Shown piece by piece: positions 25,189 to 35,619 of a stretch of DNA of 64,000 nucleotides (positions within the stretch are counted from its first letter, which is position 1; each line of letters starts with the position of its first letter). The translations under genes and the position numbers were made by a program. The DNA is from Bog-473 sp963834405 (GTDB lineage Bacteria > Actinomycetota > Acidimicrobiia > Acidimicrobiales > RAAP-2), in contig CAWIBX010000005.1 in the NCBI GenBank assembly GCA_963834405.1, forward strand, positions 310,001-374,000, in the 5' to 3' direction. The notes beneath the pieces are model-generated. The model saw only the letters and a program-made list of their open reading frames with translations. It did no database searches and was not told where the DNA came from.

Positions 25189-26427
25189 ATGCTCGCCATG
25201 ACTGCACTTGCCGCACGCGACACCGACGTGGACCCGCGCCGGGCGCCGGTGGACGTCGAGATCGTCGTGCCCGTCTACAACGAGGCCGACCACCTCGGCG
25301 AGCGCATCACGGAGCTGCGGCGGTTCCTCGACACCTCCTTCCCGTTCCCGGCCCTCGTCACCGTGGTCGACAACGCCAGCACCGACGAGACCTATGCCGT
25401 GGCCACCGAGCTCGCGGACACCACGCCCGGCGTGGCGGCCATGCATCTGCCCCGCAAGGGCCGCGGCTACGCCCTGCGCGCCGCGTGGTCGACCAGCGTC
25501 GCGCCCGTCGTCGCCTATATGGACGTCGACCTGTCGACGTCGTTGCCAGCGCTGCTGCCGCTCGTCGCCCCGCTCCTGTCGGGCCACCGGGACGTGGCCA
25601 TCGGGTCCCGGCTCGCCCGGGGCGCGCACGTCGTGCGCGGTCCGAAACGCGAGCTCATCTCGCGCGCGTACAACCTCTTGCTGAAGGTGACGCTGCGCGG
25701 CCGCTTCAGCGACGCCCAGTGCGGCTTCAAAGCGCTGACACGCGACGCCGCCGAGCAACTGCTTCCGCTGGTGGAGGACAACGAGTGGTTCTTCGACACG
25801 GAGCTACTCGTCACCGCGGAGCGCCTGGGGCTGCGCATCAGCGAGGTCCCGGTGGACTGGGTGGACGACCCCGACTCCCGGGTGCACATCGTCTCGACGG
25901 CCTTCGAGGACCTGCGCGGGGTGGGACGCCTGCTCTTCCGGCGGCCCAAGGGCGTGCGTCCCGTCCGGTCCAACGACGTGCCCGCCGACCAGTTGCTGCG
26001 GTTCGCCGGCGTGGGCATCGTCAGCACGCTCGGCTACCTCTTCCTCTTCGTCGCCTGGCGCCCGCTGCTGGGCGCCCTCGGTGCCAACGCGGTCGCCTTG
26101 GCGCTGGCCACGCTGTTCAACACCGCGGTGCACCGGGAGCTGTCGCACAACGCCGACGGCATGGCGCGCCGGGGCCGCATGGCGGTGGTCGCGGGCGGGC
26201 TCTACCTCATCAGCCTGGCCTGGACGACGGCCGGCCTCCTCCTCGCCCACTGGGCCGCGCCGGGCTCTCTCGCCTGGGAGCTGGTCGCCCTGACCGTCGC
26301 CAATGCGGTGGCCGCGGTGTTCCGCTTCTCGGTGCTCCGGGCCTGGATCTTCCGCCCGAGCGCCCGGACCGGTGCCGAGCCGGGCCGCGGCACGTCCGTC
26401 CTTCCGGTGGAGGCAGCAGCCCGATGA
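25189..26427 (+). CDS. Bifunctional GT2 glycosyltransferase / GtrA-like membrane protein
   Basis: 412 aa. Residues ~20-250 form a DPM1-like GT2 domain: VEIVVPVYNEADHL, VVDNASTDETY, the metal-binding YMDVDLSTSL and QCGFKALTRDAAEQLLP. It would transfer a sugar from a nucleotide donor to polyprenyl phosphate. The C-terminal ~130 residues are a four-helix GtrA-like domain (LLRFAGVGIVSTLGYLFLFV onward), proposed to flip the lipid-linked sugar. The start is ATG 25189 or 25198. It overlaps the following polytopic glycosyltransferase by ATGA, so the pair likely makes and then uses a lipid-linked sugar to modify a surface molecule. Confidence 0.9.
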   Translation: MLAMTALAARDTDVDPRRAPVDVEIVVPVYNEADHLGERITELRRFLDTSFPFPALVTVVDNASTDETYAVATELADTTPGVAAMHLPRKGRGYALRAAWSTSVAPVVAYMDVDLSTSLPALLPLVAPLLSGHRDVAIGSRLARGAHVVRGPKRELISRAYNLLLKVTLRGRFSDAQCGFKALTRDAAEQLLPLVEDNEWFFDTELLVTAERLGLRISEVPVDWVDDPDSRVHIVSTAFEDLRGVGRLLFRRPKGVRPVRSNDVPADQLLRFAGVGIVSTLGYLFLFVAWRPLLGALGANAVALALATLFNTAVHRELSHNADGMARRGRMAVVAGGLYLISLAWTTAGLLLAHWAAPGSLAWELVALTVANAVAAVFRFSVLRAWIFRPSARTGAEPGRGTSVLPVEAAAR

Positions 26428-28592
26428 CCGAAACCCTCGATCCACCGATCCCCCTCGAGCTGCACGAGCCGGCCTCGGCTCCGTCGTCGGATCAGGTGCC
26501 GGCCTGGCCGCCGCCCCCCCGTCGGGGTCGGCTCGCGCGGTTCGTGCGCGGCAAGGAGAGTGACGCCCCCTGGGTCCGCCCGGCGCTGCTGACGCTGCTC
26601 GTCGCCACCGCCGTCCTCTACCTGTGGGACCTCGGCGCGAGCGGCTGGGCCAACTCGTTCTACTCGGCCGCCGTGCAGGCGGGCTCCCACAGCTGGAAGG
26701 CCTTCTTCTTCGGATCCTCGGACTCCTCGAACTTCATCACCGTCGACAAGCCGCCGGCCTTCCTGTGGCCGATGGAGATCTCGGCGCGCATCTTCGGCGT
26801 GCACTCGTGGAGCATCCTGGCGCCGCAGGCCCTCGAGGGTGTCGCCACCGTCGGCCTGGTCTACCTGTCGGTGCGCCGGTGGTTCAGCGCGCAGGCGGCG
26901 TTGCTCGCCGGCGCGGTCGTGGCGATGACGCCCGTGGCCGCACTGATGTTCCGTTACAACAACCCCGACGCCATGCTGGCCCTGCTGCTCACGGGGGCGA
27001 CGTATGCCACCATCCGCGGGCTCGAGAAGGCCCAGACCAAGTGGCTCGTCCTCGCCGGCGCGCTGGTCGGTTTCGGCTTCATCACCAAAATGTTGCAGGC
27101 CTTCCTGATCCTGCCGGTCATGGCCGTCGTCTACCTCCTCGCCGCGCCGACCGGCTGGTGGCGCCGGGTCTGGCAGGTGGTGGTGATGGGTGTCTCCGTG
27201 GTGGTGGCCGCCGGCTGGTGGGTGGCCGCCGTGGCGCTGACACCCGCCGCGGACCGTCCCTACGTCGGCGGCTCGCAGGACAACAGCATCCTCAACCTGA
27301 TCTTCGGCTACAACGGCTTCGGCCGGCTGACCGGCAACGAGTCCGGCAGCGTGGGGGGAGGCAACATCGGCGGCGCCATGTGGGGCCCGACCGGCTGGAC
27401 GCGCCTGTTCAACACGTCGTTCGGGAACATGATGTCGTGGCTGCTGCCGGGCGCCCTCGTGATGGGCGCGGTGCTGCTCGTCCTCACCATCCGGGCCCGC
27501 CGGGTCGACCGCGAACGGGCGGCGCTCCTCCTGTGGGGCGGCTCGCTCGTGTGCATCGGCCTCGTGATCAGCATGGCCCAGGGCATCATCCATCCCTACT
27601 ACACGGTCGCCCTGGCGCCGCCGCTGGGCGCGCTCGTCGGCATCGCCACCATGGGCCTGTGGGAACGCCGCGCCACGTGGGCGGGGCGCATCGGCCTGGC
27701 CGCCGGCCTCGGTGCCACGGTGGCGTGGACCGTGGTGCTCCTCGGCCGGACCCCCGACTGGTTCCCGGCCCTCCGTCCCCTCGTCGCGGTCGCGGGCGGC
27801 TGCGGCGTGCTCGCCATCCTGGCGCTCCCTCTGCTGCGCACGGTCCCCAAGCTCGCCGTGGGCCTCGTGGCCGCGCTCGGGCTCGGTGCCGCACTCGTGA
27901 CGCCGCTCTTCTCGACGGTCGCCACCGCGGCCACCCCCCACACGGGCGCGATCCCGTCGGTGACCCCGACGCCGGCCGGTGGCCAGGGCGGCCCCGGCGG
28001 CGGGTTCCGGGGCGGCGGCTTCCCCGGTGGCGGCGGTTTCCGGCGCGCCTTCGGCAATGGCGGCGGCTTCCCCGGGTTCGCCGGCGGTGCCCCGGGCGGC
28101 TCCACCGGTGGTTCTGCCGGCGGCTTCCCCGGTGGCTTCCCGGGCGGTCGGTTCGGCAGGGGCACCAACGGCGCGGGCGGTGGCTTCCCCGGCGGCGGCG
28201 CCGGCGGCGGCCCCGGTGGCGGGTTCCTCAACTCCAGCTCGTCGAACGCCGCGCTCAACCGGCTGCTCCAGTCGAACGCGCGCCGCTACACGTGGGCCGC
28301 GGCCACGGTGAACTCGAACAACGCCGCCGGGTATCAGCTGGCCAGCGGCGAGCCCGTGATGGCGATCGGCGGCTTCAACGGCACCGATCCGGCACCGACC
28401 CTGGCCCAGTTCGAAAAGTACGTGTCCGAGGGCAAGATCCACTACTTCATCGCCGGCGGCGGCGGGTTCGGCGGGTTCGGCGGCGGCTCGGGCGACGACG
28501 CCACGCAGATCACGTCGTGGGTCGAGTCCCACTTCCACTCGGAGAACGTCGACGGGGTGACGGTCTACGACCTCACGACCGACGCGTCCTGA
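26424..28592 (+). CDS. GT39/ArnT-like membrane glycosyltransferase with Gly-rich C-terminal domain
   Basis: 722 aa. A cytoplasmic Pro-rich N-terminus is followed by about ten to twelve membrane helices starting at ~50 (LLTLLVATAVLYLWDLG). The first outside loop carries the GT-C acidic region (NFITVDKPPAFLWPMEISAR; Asp likely catalytic). Further motifs are MFRYNNPDAMLALLL and QGIIHPYYTVALAPP. Residues ~515-605 are a Gly-rich linker (repeats such as GGGFPG). The end is a compact extracellular domain (YTWAAATVNSNNAAGYQLAS, VMAIGGFNGTDPAPTLAQF, KIHYFIAGGG). Enzymes of this type move sugar from polyprenyl phosphate to a surface acceptor. It overlaps the GT2-GtrA gene by ATGA; the acceptor is unknown. 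Confidence 0.9.
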   Translation: MTETLDPPIPLELHEPASAPSSDQVPAWPPPPRRGRLARFVRGKESDAPWVRPALLTLLVATAVLYLWDLGASGWANSFYSAAVQAGSHSWKAFFFGSSDSSNFITVDKPPAFLWPMEISARIFGVHSWSILAPQALEGVATVGLVYLSVRRWFSAQAALLAGAVVAMTPVAALMFRYNNPDAMLALLLTGATYATIRGLEKAQTKWLVLAGALVGFGFITKMLQAFLILPVMAVVYLLAAPTGWWRRVWQVVVMGVSVVVAAGWWVAAVALTPAADRPYVGGSQDNSILNLIFGYNGFGRLTGNESGSVGGGNIGGAMWGPTGWTRLFNTSFGNMMSWLLPGALVMGAVLLVLTIRARRVDRERAALLLWGGSLVCIGLVISMAQGIIHPYYTVALAPPLGALVGIATMGLWERRATWAGRIGLAAGLGATVAWTVVLLGRTPDWFPALRPLVAVAGGCGVLAILALPLLRTVPKLAVGLVAALGLGAALVTPLFSTVATAATPHTGAIPSVTPTPAGGQGGPGGGFRGGGFPGGGGFRRAFGNGGGFPGFAGGAPGGSTGGSAGGFPGGFPGGRFGRGTNGAGGGFPGGGAGGGPGGGFLNSSSSNAALNRLLQSNARRYTWAAATVNSNNAAGYQLASGEPVMAIGGFNGTDPAPTLAQFEKYVSEGKIHYFIAGGGGFGGFGGGSGDDATQITSWVESHFHSENVDGVTVYDLTTDAS

Positions 28593-28610
28593 CGGCGCAC
28601 GCCGCCCCGG

Positions 28611-29126
28611 TCAGGCGCCGGGTGGACGCGCGAGCAACGACGTGTACCGCTCGTGGGTGTCCGCGTCGAACGCAATGAAGCGGACCAGGGAGACGTCGGT
28701 GGCCGCCGCGCCGACGGTTGTCACGGCCACGGCGGCGGCCTCATCCGGCGGATAGCCGTAGATGCCCGTCGAGATGGCCGGGAAGGCGACGCTGCGCGCG
28801 CCGATCTCGTCGGCCACGGCAAGGGCGTTGCGGTAGCACGAGGCGAGGACGTCGGCCTCACCCTGGTGGCCGCCGCGCCAGACGGGCCCGACCGTGTGGA
28901 TGATGAAGCGGGCCGCCAACGCGAAGCCGTCGGTGACCACCGCCTGGCCCGGCGGGCACTCGCCGATGGCCCGGCAGGCCGCGTGCAAGCGGACGGCGCC
29001 GGCGGCCCGGTGGATGGCGCCGTCGACGCCCCCGCCGCCCCTGAGGTGCCGGTTGGCCGCGTTCACCACGGCGTCCACGCGCTCGGCCGTGATGTCACCG
29101 CGGGCGGCCTCGAGGCGGGGCGCCAC
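28611..29126 (-). CDS. Macrodomain protein (ADP-ribose / O-acetyl-ADP-ribose hydrolase-like)
   Basis: 171-aa stand-alone macrodomain. ARGDITAERVDAVVNAANRHL is the classic opening with the ADP-ribose-binding Asp and Asn. It is followed by GGGGVDGAIHRAAG, GQAVVTDGFAL, FIIHTVGPVWRGG and the second phosphate loop AFPAISTGIYGYP. Homologues hydrolyse O-acetyl-ADP-ribose or remove ADP-ribose from proteins. The start is GTG 29126, shortly before the first strand. The upstream frame is open far beyond this point, but that part belongs to a frameshifted neighbour gene. It is convergent with the glycosyltransferase gene. Confidence 0.9.
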   Translation of the reverse strand: MAPRLEAARGDITAERVDAVVNAANRHLRGGGGVDGAIHRAAGAVRLHAACRAIGECPPGQAVVTDGFALAARFIIHTVGPVWRGGHQGEADVLASCYRNALAVADEIGARSVAFPAISTGIYGYPPDEAAAVAVTTVGAAATDVSLVRFIAFDADTHERYTSLLARPPGA

Positions 29127-29131
29127 CGCCG

Positions 29132-29918
29132 CTAGCCCGACGATGAGCCGGAGACCGAGAGGGGCGCCAGCTTGAGCAGCGACACCGGGTGGGCCGGGGC
29201 GGTCTCGGTCGTCTTCTCGCCCCACTTGGAGAACTTGACGGTCCCGTGGATGTCCGCCGAACTCTTGGACGCGCCGGGGTTGGTGACCTGCTCGACCGGC
29301 TTCGGGTTGCCGAGGGCCGGCACGTAGAGGACCACGTGCACCGTGTTGCCGTTGCCATCGGAGACCGAGCCCTGGACGGCCAGGGCGCGTTGGCCGCCGA
29401 CGGTCGTGGTTGTCCCGTAGGTGTAGGGCCCCTGCATCTGAAGCTCGCTGGCGACCTCTGAAATTCTTGAGACCAGCGACGAGGGTGCCGAGCGCCTGGT
29501 TCGACGTCGGGAAGGACATCCACTTGTCGGCGTACTTCGACGCCTGGGCGGACGTGAGACCGATGATGTTCTTGAGGGCGGTGGGGTTGCCCTTGACGTA
29601 TCCAGTGGTGCCCACGACGAGGGCGGTCACGTGCTCCGCGACGTTCCCCTTGGTCACGGTCAGCGTCTGCACGCCCGAGCTGGCGCCGGTGTCGCCGGTC
29701 ACTCGCAGCGTCGTGCCGGACTGGGTGGCGACGGAATCGAAGTGCACCCCTTGGCTGGTGGCGGCCTTGATGGCGGCGTTGTACAGGGACTCGGCGCTCT
29801 GCGCCGGCGCGGCGCCCGCCGCGGGTCCGGCGAGCCACACGGGCGCGAGGGAGGCGGCGAGCGCGGCGGCGGCCGCCGCGGCCGTGGCCGCGAGAAGGCG
29901 AGTCGGGCTGAGGGACAT
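29132..29918 (-). CDS. Secreted hypothetical protein (paralog A), frameshifted
   Basis: Signal peptide (LLAATAAAAAAALAASLAPVWL) from ATG 29918, then a beta-rich domain (TTLRVTGDTGASSGVQTLTV, VVGTTGYVKGNPTALKN, KYADKWMSFPTSNQAL). The frame changes near 29455: the 5' part ends LVAGLKNF and the second frame resumes EVASELQMQGPYTYG and runs to SVSGSSSG at 29132. The neighbouring paralog (30067-30834) aligns across the break, which shows these are two halves of one gene of about 260 aa. The layout recalls LppX/LolA-like periplasmic lipid-binding proteins, but no lipobox is seen and the fold is a guess. Confidence 0.7.
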
Positions 29919-30066
29919 GACCGTCACTTTCGAGTTTCCGAGGGGCTCGGGCCGGCGGCGTCGCTGTGGCGGCTCGGGCACGCGAGGGGTGGCTCCCATT
30001 CTCTCACGCCGGCGGGCGGTGGCGGCCTCGGCCCCGGGGTCCGGCGGCCGTGGTCTCACGTCGGTC

Positions 30067-30834
30067 TCACGTCGAGCTGACGGGGCCGATGGAGCCTGCA
30101 GCCTGGGGTGCAAGCGGGCGGACAACCTCGCCCCACTTAGAGTAGACGACGTGCAGGGCGCCGCTCGGCTTGCCCGCGGTGCCGACGGCGTCCTCCTCTA
30201 CGGGGACATGGGTGCCGGTGGCCCGCACGTACAGCACGACACGGACGTGCTTGCCACCGATCTTCTGCGAGCCCTCCACCGCGTCGACCCGCACCCCGTT
30301 GAGCGTGCGCGTCCGCGCCAGGCTCAACGGCCCGGTGAGTGCGAGCTCCTTGGCCACGTCGGTGGAGCGCACGCCGGCCGACACCGACGAGAGCGTGGAG
30401 TTGTCGGTGGCGAACTGCACCCACTGCCCGGCTGCCGCCGCGGCCTGGGTCGGCGACAAGCCGGCGAGGTCGCCGAGCGCGGCGGCGTTGCCCTTCAGGT
30501 ACGTGATGGCCCCGATCACAATGATGGTGGCGTCGTCCGTCAACGCCCCTTTGCTCTTGCCGACGGCAACCGTCTGGGTCCCCGAGGCGGGGCCGGCGTC
30601 ACCGCTCTCGACGATCATGGAGCCCGAGACCGTGGCCATCGACTGGTAGTGGACCGACCAGCCGTGCGTGGCGACGATGGCCTGGTGGTAGAGGGTGGTG
30701 GCGTCGGTGGTGGCGGCGGAGGCGGGGGTGGCGGTGAAGGGGGAGGCGAGGGCGGCGGCGGCGAGGGAGGCGGCGGTGATGGCGGCGGCGGTGGCGGTGG
30801 CAGCGAGGGCGGCCCGCCTTCCCGCATGGTGCAC
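30067..30834 (-). CDS. Secreted hypothetical protein (paralog B)
   Basis: 255 aa, intact paralog of the frameshifted gene next to it. A long Ala/Thr-rich signal peptide (ALAATATAAAITAASLAAAA) ends at ATPASA. The mature domain has matching segments (TTLYHQAIVATHGWSVHYQS, MIVESGDAGPASGTQTVAV, TYLKGNAAALGDLAG, VVYSKWGEVVRPLAP). GTG 30834 is chosen because AGGAG lies seven bases before it; the frame opens further upstream at 30864. It is divergent from recA. The DNA for the signal peptide is an extreme G-rich tract on the plus strand. Function unknown; an envelope lipid- or ligand-binding role is conceivable. Confidence 0.75.
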   Translation of the reverse strand: MHHAGRRAALAATATAAAITAASLAAAALASPFTATPASAATTDATTLYHQAIVATHGWSVHYQSMATVSGSMIVESGDAGPASGTQTVAVGKSKGALTDDATIIVIGAITYLKGNAAALGDLAGLSPTQAAAAAGQWVQFATDNSTLSSVSAGVRSTDVAKELALTGPLSLARTRTLNGVRVDAVEGSQKIGGKHVRVVLYVRATGTHVPVEEDAVGTAGKPSGALHVVYSKWGEVVRPLAPQAAGSIGPVSST

Positions 30835-30999
30835 CGGCGTGCTCCTCTCTTCTTTCTGTTCCACGACCTCGACGGGGACCAGTCAGCTTCGCGCGGCGGG
30901 TCCGGACGGACCGCGCAGGTGCCACTTTTCGGGTGCCATCTCGGCGAGGCGGTCGACCGTTCTCCGGTGCAGGGAGGAGGTCCCGGGGTCCACAACTTA

Positions 31000-31013
31000 C
31001 GAACACACGTTCG
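31000..31013. promoter_or_regulatory. LexA (SOS) box upstream of recA
   Basis: CGAACACACGTTCG is a perfect match to the actinobacterial/Gram-positive SOS consensus CGAACRNRYGTTCG and lies about 130 bp before the recA start. It should place recA under LexA control. It also sits between recA and the divergent secreted paralog. Confidence 0.9.
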
Positions 31014-31140
31014 TTATGCTGGCGAACACGCAGGAGCGGCGGGTCCGTCACACCCCCGCCGTAGGGTCGCTACCAGGGGTCACCCGCCGGTCGCCCAGGG
31101 ATCGCACGCAGTCGGAACAGGCACACAAGAGGAGAGAGAG

Positions 31141-33291
<2,151 letters not shown>

Positions 33292-33346
33292 CAGCTCAGA
33301 CGCCGCAGCACCCAGCTCCGCCCTCACAGCGGCCGAAGCCTCCGGG

Positions 33347-33374
33347 CGGTCACCAGCACTCTCACGGGTGACCG
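33347..33374 (+). terminator. Hairpin downstream of recA
   Basis: A perfect 8-bp inverted repeat (CGGTCACC 33347-33354, GGTGACCG 33367-33374, 12-base loop) lies 56 bp after the recA stop. No T-run follows, as is usual in high-GC actinobacteria. Terminator function is inferred. Confidence 0.4.
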
Positions 33375-33404
33375 GTCCGGAGCGCTTCGCGTCAGGGCCA
33401 GAAT

Positions 33405-34325
33405 GTGACGATGCCGTCCCAAGAGTGGAAGCGCCGCGCCTACCGGGTGTTCGACCGGTTCGTGCCCACCGTGCCTTATCGGTTCCTGCCGCCCAAGCAG
33501 TCCGTGCGCATCGCCTACAACGTGGTGCTCGACCGCGAGCCGGACCCGACCGGCGGTGCGGAGTATGCGCACAAGCTGGTGGCGGGTGAGCTCTCCCGGC
33601 ACGGCGTGGCGCAGGCGCTCGCACATTCGGAGGAGTTCCGCCGCCAGGTGCCCATCGACGACGTCCTGTTGTCCATGCACGTCAGCCGGAGCGAGTTCGT
33701 GGCCGGACTGCCCCCGGCAAAACGCATCCTCGACCTGGGCGGGACCCATCAGGGCTTCCCGGACGGCGCCCTGGTGCACCTGGGCTACCCCTACCCCTTC
33801 GAGCGCCTGGTCGTGGTCGACCTGCCGGTCGAGGAGCGCCACGAGATCTACCAAGGCGGCTCGGCCGGCGAGCCGGTGCGATCGGAGCTCGGGCCGGTGG
33901 AGTTCGCCTTCCACTCCATGGCCGACCTGAGCCGCTACCCCGACGAGTCGTTCGGCCTCGTCTACAGCGGCCAGTCGATTGAGCACGTCACCGAGGCGGA
34001 GGGCGACGTCGTGGCACGCGAGGTATTCCGCGTGCTGGCACCGGGAGGGTGGTTCTGCCTCGACACGCCCAACGGTCCGGTCTGGCGACTGCGCTCGGCC
34101 GAGCTGATGAACGACGACCACAAGGTCGAGTACTCGGCGAGTGAGCTGGAGGCGAAGCTCACGGGCGCCGGCTTTGCGGTGACCGAACGCAAGGGCCTGA
34201 ACCTCATGCGGCGCGGCGTGGCGACCGGGGTGTTCGACGAGTCCGAGGCCAGCGCGCACCCTGGAGTGTTCGCGGCGGCAGAGCAGTGTCTGCTGCTGGC
34301 GCTGGTGGCGCGGAAGCCGGCCTGA
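33405..34325 (+). CDS. Methyltransferase with N-terminal DUF4214-like region
   Basis: 306 aa. The first ~90 residues (IAYNVVLDREPDPTGGAEYA, ELSRHGVAQALAHSEEFR) match the DUF4214 pattern found in glycan-related and S-layer-associated proteins. The rest is a class I SAM methyltransferase: motif I ILDLGGTHQGFPDG (a variant of the usual GxGxG), then SFGLVYSGQSIEHVTE, EVFRVLAPGGWFCLDTP and the C-terminal FDESEASAHPGVF. The substrate is probably a sugar or polyketide-like surface compound. The start is GTG 33405 or ATG 33411. It follows recA without obvious functional link. Confidence 0.82.
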   Translation: MTMPSQEWKRRAYRVFDRFVPTVPYRFLPPKQSVRIAYNVVLDREPDPTGGAEYAHKLVAGELSRHGVAQALAHSEEFRRQVPIDDVLLSMHVSRSEFVAGLPPAKRILDLGGTHQGFPDGALVHLGYPYPFERLVVVDLPVEERHEIYQGGSAGEPVRSELGPVEFAFHSMADLSRYPDESFGLVYSGQSIEHVTEAEGDVVAREVFRVLAPGGWFCLDTPNGPVWRLRSAELMNDDHKVEYSASELEAKLTGAGFAVTERKGLNLMRRGVATGVFDESEASAHPGVFAAAEQCLLLALVARKPA

Positions 34326-34368
34326 GCGATTGGGGCGGCGAGGACGGCGAGACGGCTAGGGCGTCGAG

Positions 34369-35454
34369 CTAGGGCGTCGTCGTCGCCATGATGGTGCTCG
34401 GCACGAGCTCCACCCAGGTCTGGCCCGGCTGCAGGGGGATCTGGTTGCCGGCCGCATCGACGAATTGGGTCGGCGACCCGAGCGTGGTGCGGTGCCAGGT
34501 GGCCGGGAAGGCGTAGCCGCTGCGGTAGATCACCGCGGTGCCGCTCTCGTTGGGGTAGAGGGCCGCCTGAACCTCGAGGCCACCCTCTTCGTTCTCCGCC
34601 CACGGCCCGTAGCTGATCTGGACGTATTGCACCACCACGTTGGCGGCGGTGTTCTGGACTCCATTGACGAGCATGTCGGGCTGCGTGCCGTTGTAGAAGC
34701 GCTGGAAGGCGTGGAGCGCCGGGTTGAACTTCCAGGTCACGTTGGACGTGCCGGAGAAGTCGATGTTCACCGTGGACACCGCGCTCCCCCCGGCCGGCGT
34801 GTTGTCCTCGTACGTGAACAGCGGTTGCGGCGGCGTCGTCATGTTCGGGTGCGTGCCGTAGACGATGGCGGTCGAGGTGAAGTCGGCGTCTGGCGGTACC
34901 CGGCCGGACGGGTGGATCATGAGCGAGTCGCTGGCGCCGAGGTCGACGTTGACGATGGGCGAGGCGTTGATGTTGGCGAGCACCGGGTTGATGCCGCCCA
35001 CGTGCGCGAGCAGGGGGTTGCCCAGTTGCCCGAGGATGCCGATGTCGATGTTGCGGGCGGAGCGTACCGGTCCGATCAGAGCGGCGTCGTTGCACTGGAA
35101 GACCGCCGCGAATCGCGTGATGCCACCCTCGACGGGCTCTTCAAAGATGATGTCCGCCTTGTCGAGCCCCGATTGCGGGCGACCGGCGGGGTAGTTGTCG
35201 ATCTTGACCGCCATCGCCGGGCGCTGGGGAATGCTGCCCATCGGTGCGGCCGCGCCGGTCAGCGGGCAGGTCGGTGGCGGCGCGGTCGTCGAGGTCGTCG
35301 TGGAAGTCGGCTTGTCCTTGTGGATCGCGTCGGGGTGCGAGGCCGAGGATGCGGTGCAGGCGCTGAGAACCAGTCCCGCCAGGCCGACGGCGGCAACAGC
35401 ACCCCAGGCGAGCGGACTCCGCGCCCGTCGGTGGGTGTCGACAGGAGAAGCCAT
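34369..35454 (-). CDS. DUF3048 (YerB-like) lipoprotein
   Basis: 361 aa with a lipoprotein signal (WGAVAAVGLAGLVLSAC, acylated Cys ~33) and a Thr/Ser-rich linker. The DUF3048 domains follow: RPAMAVKIDNYPAGRPQSGL, ADIIFEEPVEGGITRFAAVF, PVRSARNIDIGIL, and a C-terminal half with TWKFNPALHAFQRFYNGTQP and PLQPGQTWVELVP. The family is widespread in Gram-positives and of unknown function, anchored outside the membrane. ATG 35454 follows AGGAGAAG. It is a monocistronic-looking gene convergent with the methyltransferase. Confidence 0.88.
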   Translation of the reverse strand: MASPVDTHRRARSPLAWGAVAAVGLAGLVLSACTASSASHPDAIHKDKPTSTTTSTTAPPPTCPLTGAAAPMGSIPQRPAMAVKIDNYPAGRPQSGLDKADIIFEEPVEGGITRFAAVFQCNDAALIGPVRSARNIDIGILGQLGNPLLAHVGGINPVLANINASPIVNVDLGASDSLMIHPSGRVPPDADFTSTAIVYGTHPNMTTPPQPLFTYEDNTPAGGSAVSTVNIDFSGTSNVTWKFNPALHAFQRFYNGTQPDMLVNGVQNTAANVVVQYVQISYGPWAENEEGGLEVQAALYPNESGTAVIYRSGYAFPATWHRTTLGSPTQFVDAAGNQIPLQPGQTWVELVPSTIMATTTP

Positions 35455-35619
35455 TTCTGCGAGACGATCGTAGAGGCGTGGGGCCCGCAAGTGGTGGCAT
35501 GTGCGGTGGCAGGACGGTTGCGGCCCGCCCCGCTGATCGACGCAGGTCAAGCGGCCGCGGTTGTTGTCTCTGTCAGCGCCTGATAGACGCCGAAGGGGCC
35601 GAGGACGGACGTGGTCGTG

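Noticed and set aside
25485..26423. Long upstream extension of the GT39-like protein
   Set aside because: It overlaps the GT2-GtrA gene in another frame; the ATG at 26424 overlaps the upstream stop and begins family-like sequence.
26202..28538. 778-codon minus-strand frame antisense to the GT39-like gene
   Set aside because: Composition typical of an antisense shadow of a Gly-rich gene; no motif.
28611..30125. A 504-aa fusion of secreted protein and macrodomain
   Set aside because: The join comes only from the frameshift; the neighbouring paralog shows where the true frame continues, and the macrodomain has its own GTG.
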